Below are positions 1-9,005 of a stretch of 64,000 bases of DNA, piece by piece (within the stretch, counting starts at the first letter, position 1; each line of letters opens with the position of its first letter). This DNA is from Algoriphagus resistens (GTDB lineage Bacteria > Bacteroidota > Bacteroidia > Cytophagales > Cyclobacteriaceae). The notes below the pieces were generated by a model. The model saw only the letters and a program-made list of their open reading frames with translations. It ran no database searches and was not told the origin of the DNA. Both the position numbers and the translations under genes were made by a program. The stretch spans positions 186,001-250,000 of the forward strand of contig NZ_LMXN01000005.1 of assembly GCF_001442615.1 (NCBI RefSeq), written 5' to 3'.

Positions 1-2
1 AG

Positions 3-1190
3 GGGTTTTCAGGAGTATTCCGAGCCAATGTGCTTTTGCAAAAGCTCCCTGATGTCCCAATGGATGAAGCACTCAAAGCACGCTATCGTGCAGAGGCCAC
101 ATTCCTTAGGGCTTACTTCTATTTTGATCTGGTTCGTCTGTTTGAAAATGTACCACTTTTCACCGAACCTGTATCTACTTCGGAAATGTACGATGTCCTG
201 CAGGCAGATCCTGCTGAGGTATATGCTCAGATAGAAGCCGATATCCTGGCAGCGCTTCCGGATCTCCCGGCACAGCTCAACCTGGAAACTGAGGCAGGCA
301 GGGCCACGGAAGGTCTTGCCAGAGCGGTATTGGGCAAAGTCTACCTGGAGCAGGAAAAATTCCCGCAGGCAGCCGAACAATTTGAAATGGTAAACGGTAC
401 TCCAGGTGGCACCAGCCAGTACGGTTACAAATTGCTCGACAACTATGCGGACTTATTCGAAGTTGACAACAAATACAACTCCGAGTCCATTTTCGAAGTG
501 TCCTACACCAATACTTCCAATGGAGACTGGGGATGTGTAGGCTGTACAGAGGGTAACCTTCTAAACATCATGGTCGGTCCACGTGGCTACAATCCAATTG
601 CGGAAAACGCACCGGATTATGTTTCTGGATGGAGTTTCCTGACCGTTACGGAGGGCTTGTATGAAGCAATGAAAAACGATCCACGTAAATCAGCAACTAT
701 TGCGGATTTGGATAGTCTGGAAAATGCCGGTGCTGTGACTTATGAAAAAGGCTACAATAACACAGGCTATTTCCTGGAAAAATTTGCAGGCCGTCAGAAA
801 GACAGATCTACCGGAGGAGGGGTAATGGAGCTTAACTTCCGCCAGAACATCTATGAAATCAGACTGGCAGATTCCTATCTTTTGGAAGCTGAGGCACTGG
901 TAAGAGGCAGTGGAAATACTTCCCGCGCCCAGGATTTGCTTGATGCCGTACGTGCCAGAGTAGGCCTGCCTTCAGTTCCTGTCACTATCGATTCTATTTT
1001 GGAAGAAAGGCGTCTGGAACTTGCCGGAGAAGGCCACAGATGGTTTGACCTGATCAGAAACGGAAGAGCTGCAGAGGTGCTGGCGAGCAAAGGTTTTGTA
1101 GCAGGAAAGCATGAAATTTTACCTATTCCGCTTTTAGAACTGGATAACACGCTTATAGAGCAAAACCAGGAATACGGCGGCACTAAATAA
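3..1190 (+). CDS. SusD/RagB family outer-membrane lipoprotein, 3' part
   Basis: Nutrient-binding lipoprotein that caps a SusC-type TonB-dependent transporter in the outer membrane. The reading frame is open from the left edge, so the 5' end with the lipoprotein signal and the susC partner lie outside. The visible part has the TPR-like helix around RAEATFLRAYFYFDLVRLF at the start and the family C-terminus: a helix with EIRLADSYLLEAEALVR, then LDAVRARVGLP, then ILEERRLELAGEGHRWFDLIR near the end. A GTG at 30 is not the true start because homologous sequence continues upstream of it. The ligand cannot be told from the sequence; SusC/D pairs usually take up glycans, sometimes peptides. A strong terminator follows directly, so it ends its operon. 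Confidence 0.93.
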   Translation, partial: GFSGVFRANVLLQKLPDVPMDEALKARYRAEATFLRAYFYFDLVRLFENVPLFTEPVSTSEMYDVLQADPAEVYAQIEADILAALPDLPAQLNLETEAGRATEGLARAVLGKVYLEQEKFPQAAEQFEMVNGTPGGTSQYGYKLLDNYADLFEVDNKYNSESIFEVSYTNTSNGDWGCVGCTEGNLLNIMVGPRGYNPIAENAPDYVSGWSFLTVTEGLYEAMKNDPRKSATIADLDSLENAGAVTYEKGYNNTGYFLEKFAGRQKDRSTGGGVMELNFRQNIYEIRLADSYLLEAEALVRGSGNTSRAQDLLDAVRARVGLPSVPVTIDSILEERRLELAGEGHRWFDLIRNGRAAEVLASKGFVAGKHEILPIPLLELDNTLIEQNQEYGGTK

Positions 1191-1209
1191 ACAGCCACCA
1201 GTAATAAGT

Positions 1210-1245
1210 CAAAATCCTATTCCCTGTCTAGGGAGTAGGATTTTG
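1210..1245 (+). terminator. Intrinsic terminator after susD
   Basis: Arms of 15 bases (CAAAATCCTATTCCC and GGGAGTAGGATTTTG) pair completely apart from one G-U pair, around a 6-base loop, 20 bases after the susD stop. The 3' arm ends in a T-rich stretch. Confidence 0.85.
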
Positions 1246-1268
1246 AATTTATAATCCATCCTCAAGAG

Positions 1269-1394
1269 ATGAAAACAGTAACCTCATCCAGATATTTGAG
1301 TTTGCTGTTCAACAAAGGGAAGATTGAGAGTATATGGCATATTCAAAAGAAAGTGCTTCGTTCCGAACCCCATTTTTTTGCTCTAGAGAAGTAA
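1269..1394 (+). CDS. Possible 41-residue basic peptide
   Basis: A short open frame starting MKTVTSSRYLSLLF and ending in HFFALEK. It has no recognisable domain and no clear ribosome binding site. It sits just after the susD terminator and no other gene is near. It may be chance; its length alone does not prove coding. Confidence 0.15.
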   Translation: MKTVTSSRYLSLLFNKGKIESIWHIQKKVLRSEPHFFALEK

Positions 1395-1879
1395 GCTCTA
1401 AATAAGTAACTGCAAGGAAGAACTCTCTTGCAAACCTTCCGGAGAGTTAGGTACATAAGACCCCATTTATTGCTAAACTATACCTCAATGAGTTGCTTCC
1501 TTTTCCCAACGAGCACATGCTGATTATGTTTAGACAGAAGACGAGTCCTGAGCATTTAGGATTTCAGAAGTGATGGCCTCCCGTTATTTTAGGCCCGAGA
1601 GGTGTAAATAGACGGATTATGAAACTTTTGCGGCTTTAGAATAAATGGATGGGGCTTACATGGCCACCATTTTGTGGTGATTTATTGGAAATGAAGCGGT
1701 TGAAAAGATGGTGCTACTTAGAGCATTGGAGTCCACTTGACATGGAAAACTAATCGTCGGTGAGTAACAATCCAGTCAGATATTGTCAAACAAAAACTGC
1801 CAGCTACTAATAGTGGATTACTAGGATTGGATACCGATGTAGTCTGAATTAGGGTCAATGGTAAATCAAACAAAAAGTA
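1395..1879. other. Gene-poor stretch upstream of the trehalose/phosphorylase block
   Basis: No open frame of useful length, repeat or hairpin was recognised here. It should contain the promoter of the downstream operon, but no convincing TAnnTTTG box was found. Confidence 0.4.
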
Positions 1880-3436
1880 ATGACTGAGATTAGGAATACC
1901 TTCAAAGCAATTATTCTGGATATGGATGGCGTAGTAACACAGACTGCCACCCTACATGCAGAAGCTTGGAAACAGATGTTCGATTCATTTTTGGAGAGTG
2001 TATATGGTGAGAACTTTCACCCGCTGGTGATCGGAAAAGACTACAAACACTATATAGATGGAATTCCAAGGTATGACGGGGTACGTGGTTTTTTGAAATC
2101 CAGAAACCTGGAAATACCTGAAGGGAACCCTGGGGACTATCCAGACCATAAAACAGTTCATGGTCTGGGAAATAAGAAAAATGAAATTTTCCTTGGGCTT
2201 TTAAAGACTCAGGGTGCTCAGGTTTACAAGGATGCACTGGCAATGCTTAAGATATGGAAGAAGGAAAAAATCAAATTGGCTATTATTTCTTCCAGTAGAA
2301 ACTGTTCGCATGTTATTCATTCGGCTGGACTGACCGAATATTTTGATACTAGGGTAGATGGAGAATTATCAGAGAAAGAAAACCTTGCAGGAAAACCTGC
2401 ACCAGATATCTTTTTGAAAGCCTGTGAATTGCTAAATGTGGAACCCCATGAGGCCATTGTAATTGAAGATGCCATTGCTGGAATAAAGGCAGGTAAAAGA
2501 GGGGGATTTGCTGTGGTGATAGGTGTAGCTAGGCATGGAGAAGGAAGGGGAATGAAAGAAGCCGGAGCTGATATAGTGGTAAAGGAATTAACAGAGCTGG
2601 AAAATATTACACAACTAGAACGGCCAACACTGCACTTAGATCTTCCTGATGCGCTGGAGAATTTTCAGGAGATTGCAAAGAGCTTTGAAGAGAAAAGACC
2701 TATACTCTTTTTGGACTATGATGGTACGTTGACCCCCATCGTATCCAATCCTAAAGATGCGGTTCTTTCGGAAGTGACCAAAAAAATAATAAAAGATCTG
2801 TCGGAATACATTACGATAGCTATTATAAGCGGTCGTGACCGCAAGGATGCAGAATCCATGATTGGCCTCCCAAACTTGATTTATGCAGGGAGCCATGGAT
2901 TTGATATTAAGGGACCCAACGGCCTGCAGAAGCAACATGAACAAGGTCAAGAAACACTACCTGCTCTTGACAAAGCAGAGGCGAGACTTATAGAAAACCT
3001 GGCTAACGTGGCAAGTGTTCAGGTTGAACGTAAAAAATATGCCATCGCTGTACATTATAGAAATGTGGAGAAAGAGTCCATTGAGCAAGTAAAATCTGCG
3101 GTGGCAGCAGAAGCAGCACAACATCCTAAACTTAAAAAAGGATATGGGAAGAAGATCCTTGAACTCAAGCCTGATTTGGATTGGGATAAGGGAAAAGCCT
3201 TACGCTGGCTAATGGAAGAACTAAGATCCGATACTTATGAACAAACCCCCGTTTTTATAGGAGATGATATTACAGATGAGGATGCCTTTAAAGCAATTCG
3301 GGGTAAAGGAACAGGTATTATTGTCGGCGCTCATGATGAAGAAACTGCGGCGTCCTACAGCTTGCAAAATGTTGATGAAGTCAATCTGTTTTTAACGGAA
3401 TTAAAAAGGTTTCTCAGCGAAAGGAAAGAGATGTAA
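1880..3436 (+). CDS. Bifunctional beta-phosphoglucomutase-like / trehalose-6-phosphate phosphatase fusion
   Basis: Two HAD-superfamily enzymes in one chain of 518 residues. The N-terminal half (about 10-235) is a beta-phosphoglucomutase-like domain: nucleophile motif DMDGVVTQT near residue 14, and KPAPDIF followed by VIEDAIAGIKAG in the second half. The C-terminal half (about 270-515) is a trehalose-phosphatase: FLDYDGTLTPI near 277, IISGRDR, and GDDITDEDAF near 468. The first domain would interconvert beta-glucose-1-phosphate and glucose-6-phosphate; the second would dephosphorylate trehalose-6-phosphate. The next gene encodes a GH65 phosphorylase. Together the two genes give the three-domain order (HAD, trehalose phosphatase, GH65) of mycobacterial OtsB1 (Rv2006), with a similar total length (518 + 797 residues). 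Domain calls are firm; substrate use is inferred. Confidence 0.9.
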   Translation: MTEIRNTFKAIILDMDGVVTQTATLHAEAWKQMFDSFLESVYGENFHPLVIGKDYKHYIDGIPRYDGVRGFLKSRNLEIPEGNPGDYPDHKTVHGLGNKKNEIFLGLLKTQGAQVYKDALAMLKIWKKEKIKLAIISSSRNCSHVIHSAGLTEYFDTRVDGELSEKENLAGKPAPDIFLKACELLNVEPHEAIVIEDAIAGIKAGKRGGFAVVIGVARHGEGRGMKEAGADIVVKELTELENITQLERPTLHLDLPDALENFQEIAKSFEEKRPILFLDYDGTLTPIVSNPKDAVLSEVTKKIIKDLSEYITIAIISGRDRKDAESMIGLPNLIYAGSHGFDIKGPNGLQKQHEQGQETLPALDKAEARLIENLANVASVQVERKKYAIAVHYRNVEKESIEQVKSAVAAEAAQHPKLKKGYGKKILELKPDLDWDKGKALRWLMEELRSDTYEQTPVFIGDDITDEDAFKAIRGKGTGIIVGAHDEETAASYSLQNVDEVNLFLTELKRFLSERKEM

Positions 3437-3552
3437 TAGTCCAATGAAATAGTTAACTCTATCATCGGGATTGATCCGGGCGTTGACGTCCTCTGTTTTT
3501 ATTGCTACTAGTGGCCAATAAAGATCGACCCTAACCTATGAATCGCAAACAC

Positions 3553-3639
3553 ATGAAATCGACCATGATGCAGTCAACACATAGCGGGATGATTCTCTGC
3601 CATGCGAGATTCCATATAACTATTGAAAAACTATTGTAA
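3553..3639 (+). CDS. Leader ORF, copy 1 (28 codons), upstream of GH65 gene
   Basis: Short open frame of 28 residues starting MKSTMMQSTH and containing HARFHI at codons 17-22; its TAA lies 3 bases before the GH65 ATG. The same leader recurs at 8915 and 45623. Copies 1 and 2 share the exact 17-mer CATGCGAGATTCCATAT. The start of each copy lies 90-92 bases before the start codon of the following gene. It may act as a translated leader or as an RNA or DNA element; the sequence does not decide between these. Confidence 0.5.
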   Translation: MKSTMMQSTHSGMILCHARFHITIEKLL

Positions 3640-3642
3640 CAG

Positions 3643-6036
3643 ATGAAAAGATTCAGTATACGCTACAAGGACTGGAATCCCAAAGAACAAAAACACAGGG
3701 AAGCTATTTGTACGTTGGCGAATGGTTACATTGCTACCAGGGGAGCTGCAGAAGAGAACGGCAACACCGAGCATAATTATCCCGGTACTTATTTGGCAGG
3801 AGGATTCGACCGAGCCTGGACAGAAATAGCAGGAAGGACAATCGAAAATGAGGATTTTGTCAATTTCCCCAATTGGCTTTCGCTGAGCTTCAGACCACAA
3901 AATGGAGAATGGCTGAATCTGGAAAAATTTAAAGTACTGGATTACTGTCAAACGCTTAAAATGAAGAAAGGCATTCTGGAGCGGAAATTTCGGGTTGAAG
4001 ACTCCCAGGGCAGGAGAACTTTCATTCGTAGCCGGAGACTGGTAAGTATGCATAAGAAACATCTTGCATGCCTGGAATGGACCTTCAGACCAGAAAACTG
4101 GCGTGGAGAAGTAGAATTTTTGTCCGGATTGGATGGAAAGGTAACCAATGACAATGTAGCACGGTACCGGGAGCTGGAAAGCCATCATTTGGATCCACTG
4201 GGTACGGATCAGACTGATGACCACATCATTGAGCTATCTGTGCGGACCAAGCAGTCTAAAATTACCATGGTACAGGCGGCAAGGACAATAGTTTACAACA
4301 GAGGACAGGCTATCCAGACAGCAATTGAGACGCATCAAAAGGAATACGATATCCACCAGATTATACGTTTCGATGTCAAGGAAAGGGAAGAATATACCGT
4401 GGAAAAAACCGTGGCTATTTATACTTCCCGGGATGTTGCCATCAGCGAGCCGGCCCTTGAAGCACGAAAAGCAGTAAGACGTGCAGGCAGTTTTAAAGAT
4501 ACGCTGCGAAAGCATACCCAGGCTTATAAAACGCTTTGGTATCGGGCTGATATAAGGCTGGCGGGAGATGATAAAAATCAACTCCTGTTGCATCTTCATA
4601 TTTTTCACATCCTGCAGACGCTATCGCCAAATGTGATCGGAGTAGATGTGGGCGTCCCTGCCAGAGGACTTCATGGAGAAGCTTATCGAGGTCATGTTTT
4701 TTGGGATGAGCTCTTTGTATTTCCTTTTCTTAACCTCCGTTTTCCTGAAATCACCAGTAGCCTCTTAATGTATAGATACCATAGGTTAACTGAAGCCCGG
4801 TATGCAGCGAAGGAGGAAGGGAAAAACGGTGCTATGTTCCCCTGGCAAAGCGGGAGCAATGGTAGGTCCGAAAGCCAGGTTTTGCACCTGAATCCCGAAT
4901 CGGGTAGGTGGATTGCAGACAATACCTACCTGCAGCGGCATGTGAATTCAGCCATTGCCTATAATATCTGGAATTATTTTCTGACTACGGACGACAGAAA
5001 ATTCCTTTCGTTTGTTGGCGCTGAGATGTTTTTGGGCATTGCTTCCTTCTGGGCAAGCATGGTCATCTACAACGCTGAGCAGGATCGGTATGAAATTCAC
5101 GGTGTAGTCGGCCCGGATGAATACCATACTGCTTATCCCGGGTCGGAGACACCTGGGCTGAACAACAATGCCTACACCAATGTCATGGCTGCCTGGGTGA
5201 TGCAAAAAGCATTGGAAATTCTTGAGATCATTGGTACCAGACGTAAAGAGGAACTGCTTCGGTTACTGGATATTAATGCCATGGAAATTCAATTGTGGAA
5301 GGAAATCAGCCACAAGATGTACGTTCCTTTTATTGGGCATGGTATTATCAATCAATTTGAGGGCTATGAAAAGCTAGAAGAGTTTCCTTGGGAGGAGTAC
5401 AGAGAAAAATATGGGGATATTCATCGGTTAGACCGAATTCTGGAAAATGAAAACAAAGATCCGAATAGCTATAAAGCAAGTAAACAAGCGGATGTACTCA
5501 TGCTTTTCTATCTGTTTTCAAAGGATGAAATCGGCTCAATTTTCAAGCAGCTTGGTTATGAAATGACAGAAGATATCATTGTAAAAAACATTGAATATTA
5601 CAGAAAACGGACTTCCCACGGCTCTACACTGAGCAGGGTGGTTTTTTCCTGGGTATTGTTGAAGTATAATCAACTGCAGTCTTGGGAGAATTTTGAAAAG
5701 GTGCTGGTGAGTGACTTCGAAGATATACAAGGGGGGACCACAGCTGAGGGGATTCACCTTGGAGCCATGGCCGGTTCTCTTGACCTGGTGCAAAGAGGAT
5801 TCTTAGGACTGGAGGTTGGTGAAGAAACACTTTGGATCAACCCGCTCAAACTGGCCTATATTAAGAAGTTATCTTTGAAAGTAAAATATCGAAGCCACTG
5901 GATTTTGGTTGCACTGGTAGGTAAAACACTGAAAATCACCTTTAAAGAAGGGTATAAGGATACACTAAAAATCGGGGTCATAGATGAAATTTTCGAATTT
6001 AGGCAAGGAAAAACACAGGAATTTTCCCTTGCCTAA
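3643..6036 (+). CDS. Glycoside hydrolase family 65 disaccharide phosphorylase
   Basis: Inverting alpha-glucoside phosphorylase (maltose, trehalose, kojibiose or trehalose-6-phosphate type), cytoplasmic: no signal peptide. The 797 residues fit the family. The catalytic acid region GVVGPDEYH lies at 487-495, with Glu493 the expected general acid, followed by NNAYTNVMA. The later motifs KQADVLMLFYLF and SHGSTLS (phosphate and sugar site) and TTAEGIHLGAMAGSLD are present. It releases beta-glucose-1-phosphate, which the mutase domain of the upstream gene can use; this pairing supports a shared pathway. The start is fixed by the conserved leader ending 3 bases upstream. Which disaccharide it acts on cannot be read from the motifs. 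Confidence 0.92.
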   Translation: MKRFSIRYKDWNPKEQKHREAICTLANGYIATRGAAEENGNTEHNYPGTYLAGGFDRAWTEIAGRTIENEDFVNFPNWLSLSFRPQNGEWLNLEKFKVLDYCQTLKMKKGILERKFRVEDSQGRRTFIRSRRLVSMHKKHLACLEWTFRPENWRGEVEFLSGLDGKVTNDNVARYRELESHHLDPLGTDQTDDHIIELSVRTKQSKITMVQAARTIVYNRGQAIQTAIETHQKEYDIHQIIRFDVKEREEYTVEKTVAIYTSRDVAISEPALEARKAVRRAGSFKDTLRKHTQAYKTLWYRADIRLAGDDKNQLLLHLHIFHILQTLSPNVIGVDVGVPARGLHGEAYRGHVFWDELFVFPFLNLRFPEITSSLLMYRYHRLTEARYAAKEEGKNGAMFPWQSGSNGRSESQVLHLNPESGRWIADNTYLQRHVNSAIAYNIWNYFLTTDDRKFLSFVGAEMFLGIASFWASMVIYNAEQDRYEIHGVVGPDEYHTAYPGSETPGLNNNAYTNVMAAWVMQKALEILEIIGTRRKEELLRLLDINAMEIQLWKEISHKMYVPFIGHGIINQFEGYEKLEEFPWEEYREKYGDIHRLDRILENENKDPNSYKASKQADVLMLFYLFSKDEIGSIFKQLGYEMTEDIIVKNIEYYRKRTSHGSTLSRVVFSWVLLKYNQLQSWENFEKVLVSDFEDIQGGTTAEGIHLGAMAGSLDLVQRGFLGLEVGEETLWINPLKLAYIKKLSLKVKYRSHWILVALVGKTLKITFKEGYKDTLKIGVIDEIFEFRQGKTQEFSLA

Positions 6037-6039
6037 ATT
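5996..6039 (+). terminator. Inverted repeat over the GH65 stop codon
   Basis: Perfect 13-base arms (AATTTAGGCAAGG / CCTTGCCTAAATT) with an 18-base loop, spanning the stop codon. There is no T-run after it, so it could be an mRNA-stabilising or attenuating hairpin rather than a full terminator. Confidence 0.5.
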
Positions 6040-6164
6040 ATAGATGGTCTTGGAGCGAGTATGTGAGAGAGACACACAGCTTAGGTCTGTTTTAATATGT
6101 CTACTCCTCTTGAATGAGCTGATTTTTGAGCGATAGATTCTGAAGATACACGTGTGGAAGGATA

Positions 6165-8912
6165 ATGAAATTTGTAACAAAACTGGAAATGGGAGAAACA
6201 GAAGAGTCAAAAGCGACCATTACAGATGCTTACCTGAAGTCTGTCGAAGAAGTGATCAAAGCTTCTTCGGTAGATCCACAACACGGGCTTTCTGCTAAAG
6301 AAGTAAGCGAAAGAAAGGAAAAGTACGGGCCAAATATCCTTAAGGAGCAAAAAAAGAGAAGCCTCTGGCAAATTTTTATTTCCCAGATCAATAATCCTAT
6401 TGTATATCTGCTTACCGCGGCAGCTGTTCTTGCTTTTCTATTTGGTGACACTGCCGAAGGTATAGCCATTCTAGTAGTTCTAGTACTGAATTCCATCATT
6501 GGTTTTTGGATGGAATATAAGGCGCAGAAATCCATGAAGGCTTTAAAGCAGATGGATAAAATAAGATCCAAAGTGTTACGGGATAGCAACAAATCAACCT
6601 TTGATGCAGAAGATATTGTACCGGGGGATATTATATTGGTAGAATCCGGGGATCTTATTCCTGCAGATGCCAGGATACTTGAAGAGAACGAACTGAATGT
6701 GGATGAATCACCGCTTACAGGGGAATCAGTACCGGTTCGTAAATCTACAAAAGCCGCAAAAGAGGAAAAACCAGTTGCGGACCGTACCAATATTCTCTAT
6801 AAGGGAACGGCCGTCACCAGTGGTACAGGAAAAGCAATAGTTTTTGGTACTGCGATGCAGACAGAATTGGGGGGTATTTCAGCCATGGTAGGTGAACAGG
6901 AAAAAGATGAAATTCCCTTGAACCAAAAGCTGAACAAACTGACAAAAAACCTTATTTTTGTTACGCTGGGGCTTGCAGTGGCTTTTTTTATAATCGGATG
7001 GATAGCTGGAGAGGAAGTCTACCAACTGGTACAGACTTCCATAGCCTGGATAATTGCCGCCATTCCTGAAGGACTTCCCATTGTTGCCAGCATAGCGTTG
7101 GCTAGAGGAATGCTTCATCTGGCAAAGAAAAATGTGATTGTGAAAAAGATGGAAGCAGTGGAAACCCTTGGCGAAACCACTGTCATCTTTACCGATAAAA
7201 CAGGAACCCTTACCAAAAATCACTTAACTGTAAGAATACTGCTTTTTCCGGATAATGTCCGCATGGAAGTGGATTGGCATAAGAAGGGCAAACCTGTCCT
7301 GAAGGGGAATGAAGAACCTCGGGAAAATGAGATGTTCAACCATTTCAGAAAAATCGCAGTACTGGCCAATGACGCTACGCTGGTAGATGATGAGATTACA
7401 CCCACAGCTAAGGGAGATGAAGAAAGTAAGGGTGAGGGTGATCCGTTGGACGTGGCATTGCTTCAATTTGCCCAAAAATACGATCAGGATTCTTTCAGGC
7501 GGTCCAGAGAACTGGAACGGAAGCTTCATGACCCGTTTGACTCAGAAGCTATGGTCATGGGAAGTGTGAATCAGGACAACGAAGGCTTGTATATAGCAGG
7601 AAAAGGTGCTGCACATGCCATTTTAGAACGCTCATCTCAGGTATTGTCCCATGGAGAGACGAAGCTCTTGAGCGATGAGGATAAAAAGTATTGGAACAAG
7701 AAAAATGACGAACTGGCAGAGGAAGGCCTGCGTGTATTGGCATTCGCCTATAAAAAAGTAGAAGCATTGCCGAAAGGAAAGGACTTTTTGCGGGAGCTTG
7801 TATTTATAGGTTTGGTTGGGTTCATAGATCCCCCCCGAAAAGAAGTTGCAGAAGCCATCAATACCTGTCATGAGGCAGGGATAAAAGTGATGATGGTAAC
7901 AGGAGATCATTCTGGAACATCCAAAAATATCGCTAGGCAGATTAACTTTTTTAAAAGAGGGGAGGAGGAAAACAAGGCACTTTCCGGTCAGGATCTAACG
8001 AATGAGTTTGATGAAGGACCTAGTTCTAAGATTGACGAAACGAGAATTTTTTCTCGGGTAGATCCTTCACAAAAGCTACAACTCATCAAGTTTTTTCAGC
8101 AGAAAGGAGAGATAGTAGGTATGACAGGTGATGGAATCAATGATGCACCCGCCCTGAAGCGGGCCAATATCGGGATTGCGATGGGGAAGAAGGGGACCCA
8201 AGTAGCACAGGAAGTTTCTGATATGGTATTGAAAGATGATGCCTTTGGATCTATCGTACAGGCTATCAGGCAGGGGCGGATAATTTTTGGCAATATCAGA
8301 AAATTTATCATCTATCAGTTGTCCTATCATCTGAGTGAAATTCTGATTATCGCCCTGATCAGTTTTACACTTTTCGTTCTTCCTATACTTCCCCTGCAGC
8401 TTTTATTTCTTAACCTGTTGTCTGATGTTTTTCCGGCCTTGGCCCTAGGTGTGGGTGTAGGAAATCCAGGTATTATGAAAGTACCACCCAAAGATCCTGA
8501 TGAACCGATCCTAATCAGGGAAAATTGGTGGCAGATTGCATTGTATGGCGGGATTATGACTGTGTGTGTTTCAGGAGCATATTTTTACGCTCATTATATA
8601 TGGGATCAGCCTGAAGAAATCAACAACAATGTGGCGTTCTTCAGTATGGCATTTGCTCAACTGTTGCATGTGTTCAATATGCGGGATGCCAATGAGCACA
8701 TTTTTAAAAATCAGGTCACACGCAATAAGTATATCTGGATGGCTATGCTCTTTTGTATTGCACTTTTGTTTGCAGCATATTTTATCCCGGCAGTGTCAGA
8801 AGTATTATCCTTCCAAGAACTGGAAGCAAGGCTATGGTTTTTGATTATAATCACAAGCCTGTTGCCTCTATTGATTATTCAGTCCATAAAGTATTTTACT
8901 AAAAAGTTATAG
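6165..8912 (+). CDS. P-type cation ATPase, P2A (Ca2+/CtpF-like), copy 1
   Basis: Inner-membrane ATP-driven cation pump of 915 residues. Visible: N-terminal cation ATPase domain, actuator TGES at 185-188, PEGLP in M4 (Glu302), phosphorylation site DKTGT at 344-348, hinge TGDGIND at 654-660, and an M6 segment with Asn750 and Asp754, equivalent to the Ca2+ ligands of SERCA-type pumps. Membrane helices lie before and after the large cytoplasmic loop, as expected. The next leader ORF starts 3 bases after its stop, so it is probably cotranscribed with pfkB. The family includes mycobacterial CtpF. Ca2+ is the best substrate guess; Mn2+ or monovalent cations are possible. MGETEE at 6189 is an alternative start. 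Confidence 0.92.
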   Translation: MKFVTKLEMGETEESKATITDAYLKSVEEVIKASSVDPQHGLSAKEVSERKEKYGPNILKEQKKRSLWQIFISQINNPIVYLLTAAAVLAFLFGDTAEGIAILVVLVLNSIIGFWMEYKAQKSMKALKQMDKIRSKVLRDSNKSTFDAEDIVPGDIILVESGDLIPADARILEENELNVDESPLTGESVPVRKSTKAAKEEKPVADRTNILYKGTAVTSGTGKAIVFGTAMQTELGGISAMVGEQEKDEIPLNQKLNKLTKNLIFVTLGLAVAFFIIGWIAGEEVYQLVQTSIAWIIAAIPEGLPIVASIALARGMLHLAKKNVIVKKMEAVETLGETTVIFTDKTGTLTKNHLTVRILLFPDNVRMEVDWHKKGKPVLKGNEEPRENEMFNHFRKIAVLANDATLVDDEITPTAKGDEESKGEGDPLDVALLQFAQKYDQDSFRRSRELERKLHDPFDSEAMVMGSVNQDNEGLYIAGKGAAHAILERSSQVLSHGETKLLSDEDKKYWNKKNDELAEEGLRVLAFAYKKVEALPKGKDFLRELVFIGLVGFIDPPRKEVAEAINTCHEAGIKVMMVTGDHSGTSKNIARQINFFKRGEEENKALSGQDLTNEFDEGPSSKIDETRIFSRVDPSQKLQLIKFFQQKGEIVGMTGDGINDAPALKRANIGIAMGKKGTQVAQEVSDMVLKDDAFGSIVQAIRQGRIIFGNIRKFIIYQLSYHLSEILIIALISFTLFVLPILPLQLLFLNLLSDVFPALALGVGVGNPGIMKVPPKDPDEPILIRENWWQIALYGGIMTVCVSGAYFYAHYIWDQPEEINNNVAFFSMAFAQLLHVFNMRDANEHIFKNQVTRNKYIWMAMLFCIALLFAAYFIPAVSEVLSFQELEARLWFLIIITSLLPLLIIQSIKYFTKKL

Positions 8913-8914
8913 TC

Positions 8915-8995
8915 ATGAAATCAAGCATAAGGCAGACTACACACTGGGATGATTATCCTCCCCATGCGAGATTCCATATTGTCTTAGAAAAATAA
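8915..8995 (+). CDS. Leader ORF, copy 2 (26 codons), upstream of pfkB
   Basis: Starts 2 bases after the ATPase stop and ends 10 bases before the pfkB ATG. The peptide begins MKSSIRQTTH and has HARFHI at codons 17-22, exactly as in copy 1. The nucleotide string GGGATGATT, read in one frame in copy 1, is displaced by 2 bases here and so read in another frame, while the distance to the motif stays 48 bases. Confidence 0.5.
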   Translation: MKSSIRQTTHWDDYPPHARFHIVLEK

Positions 8996-9005
8996 TTACA
9001 AACGG

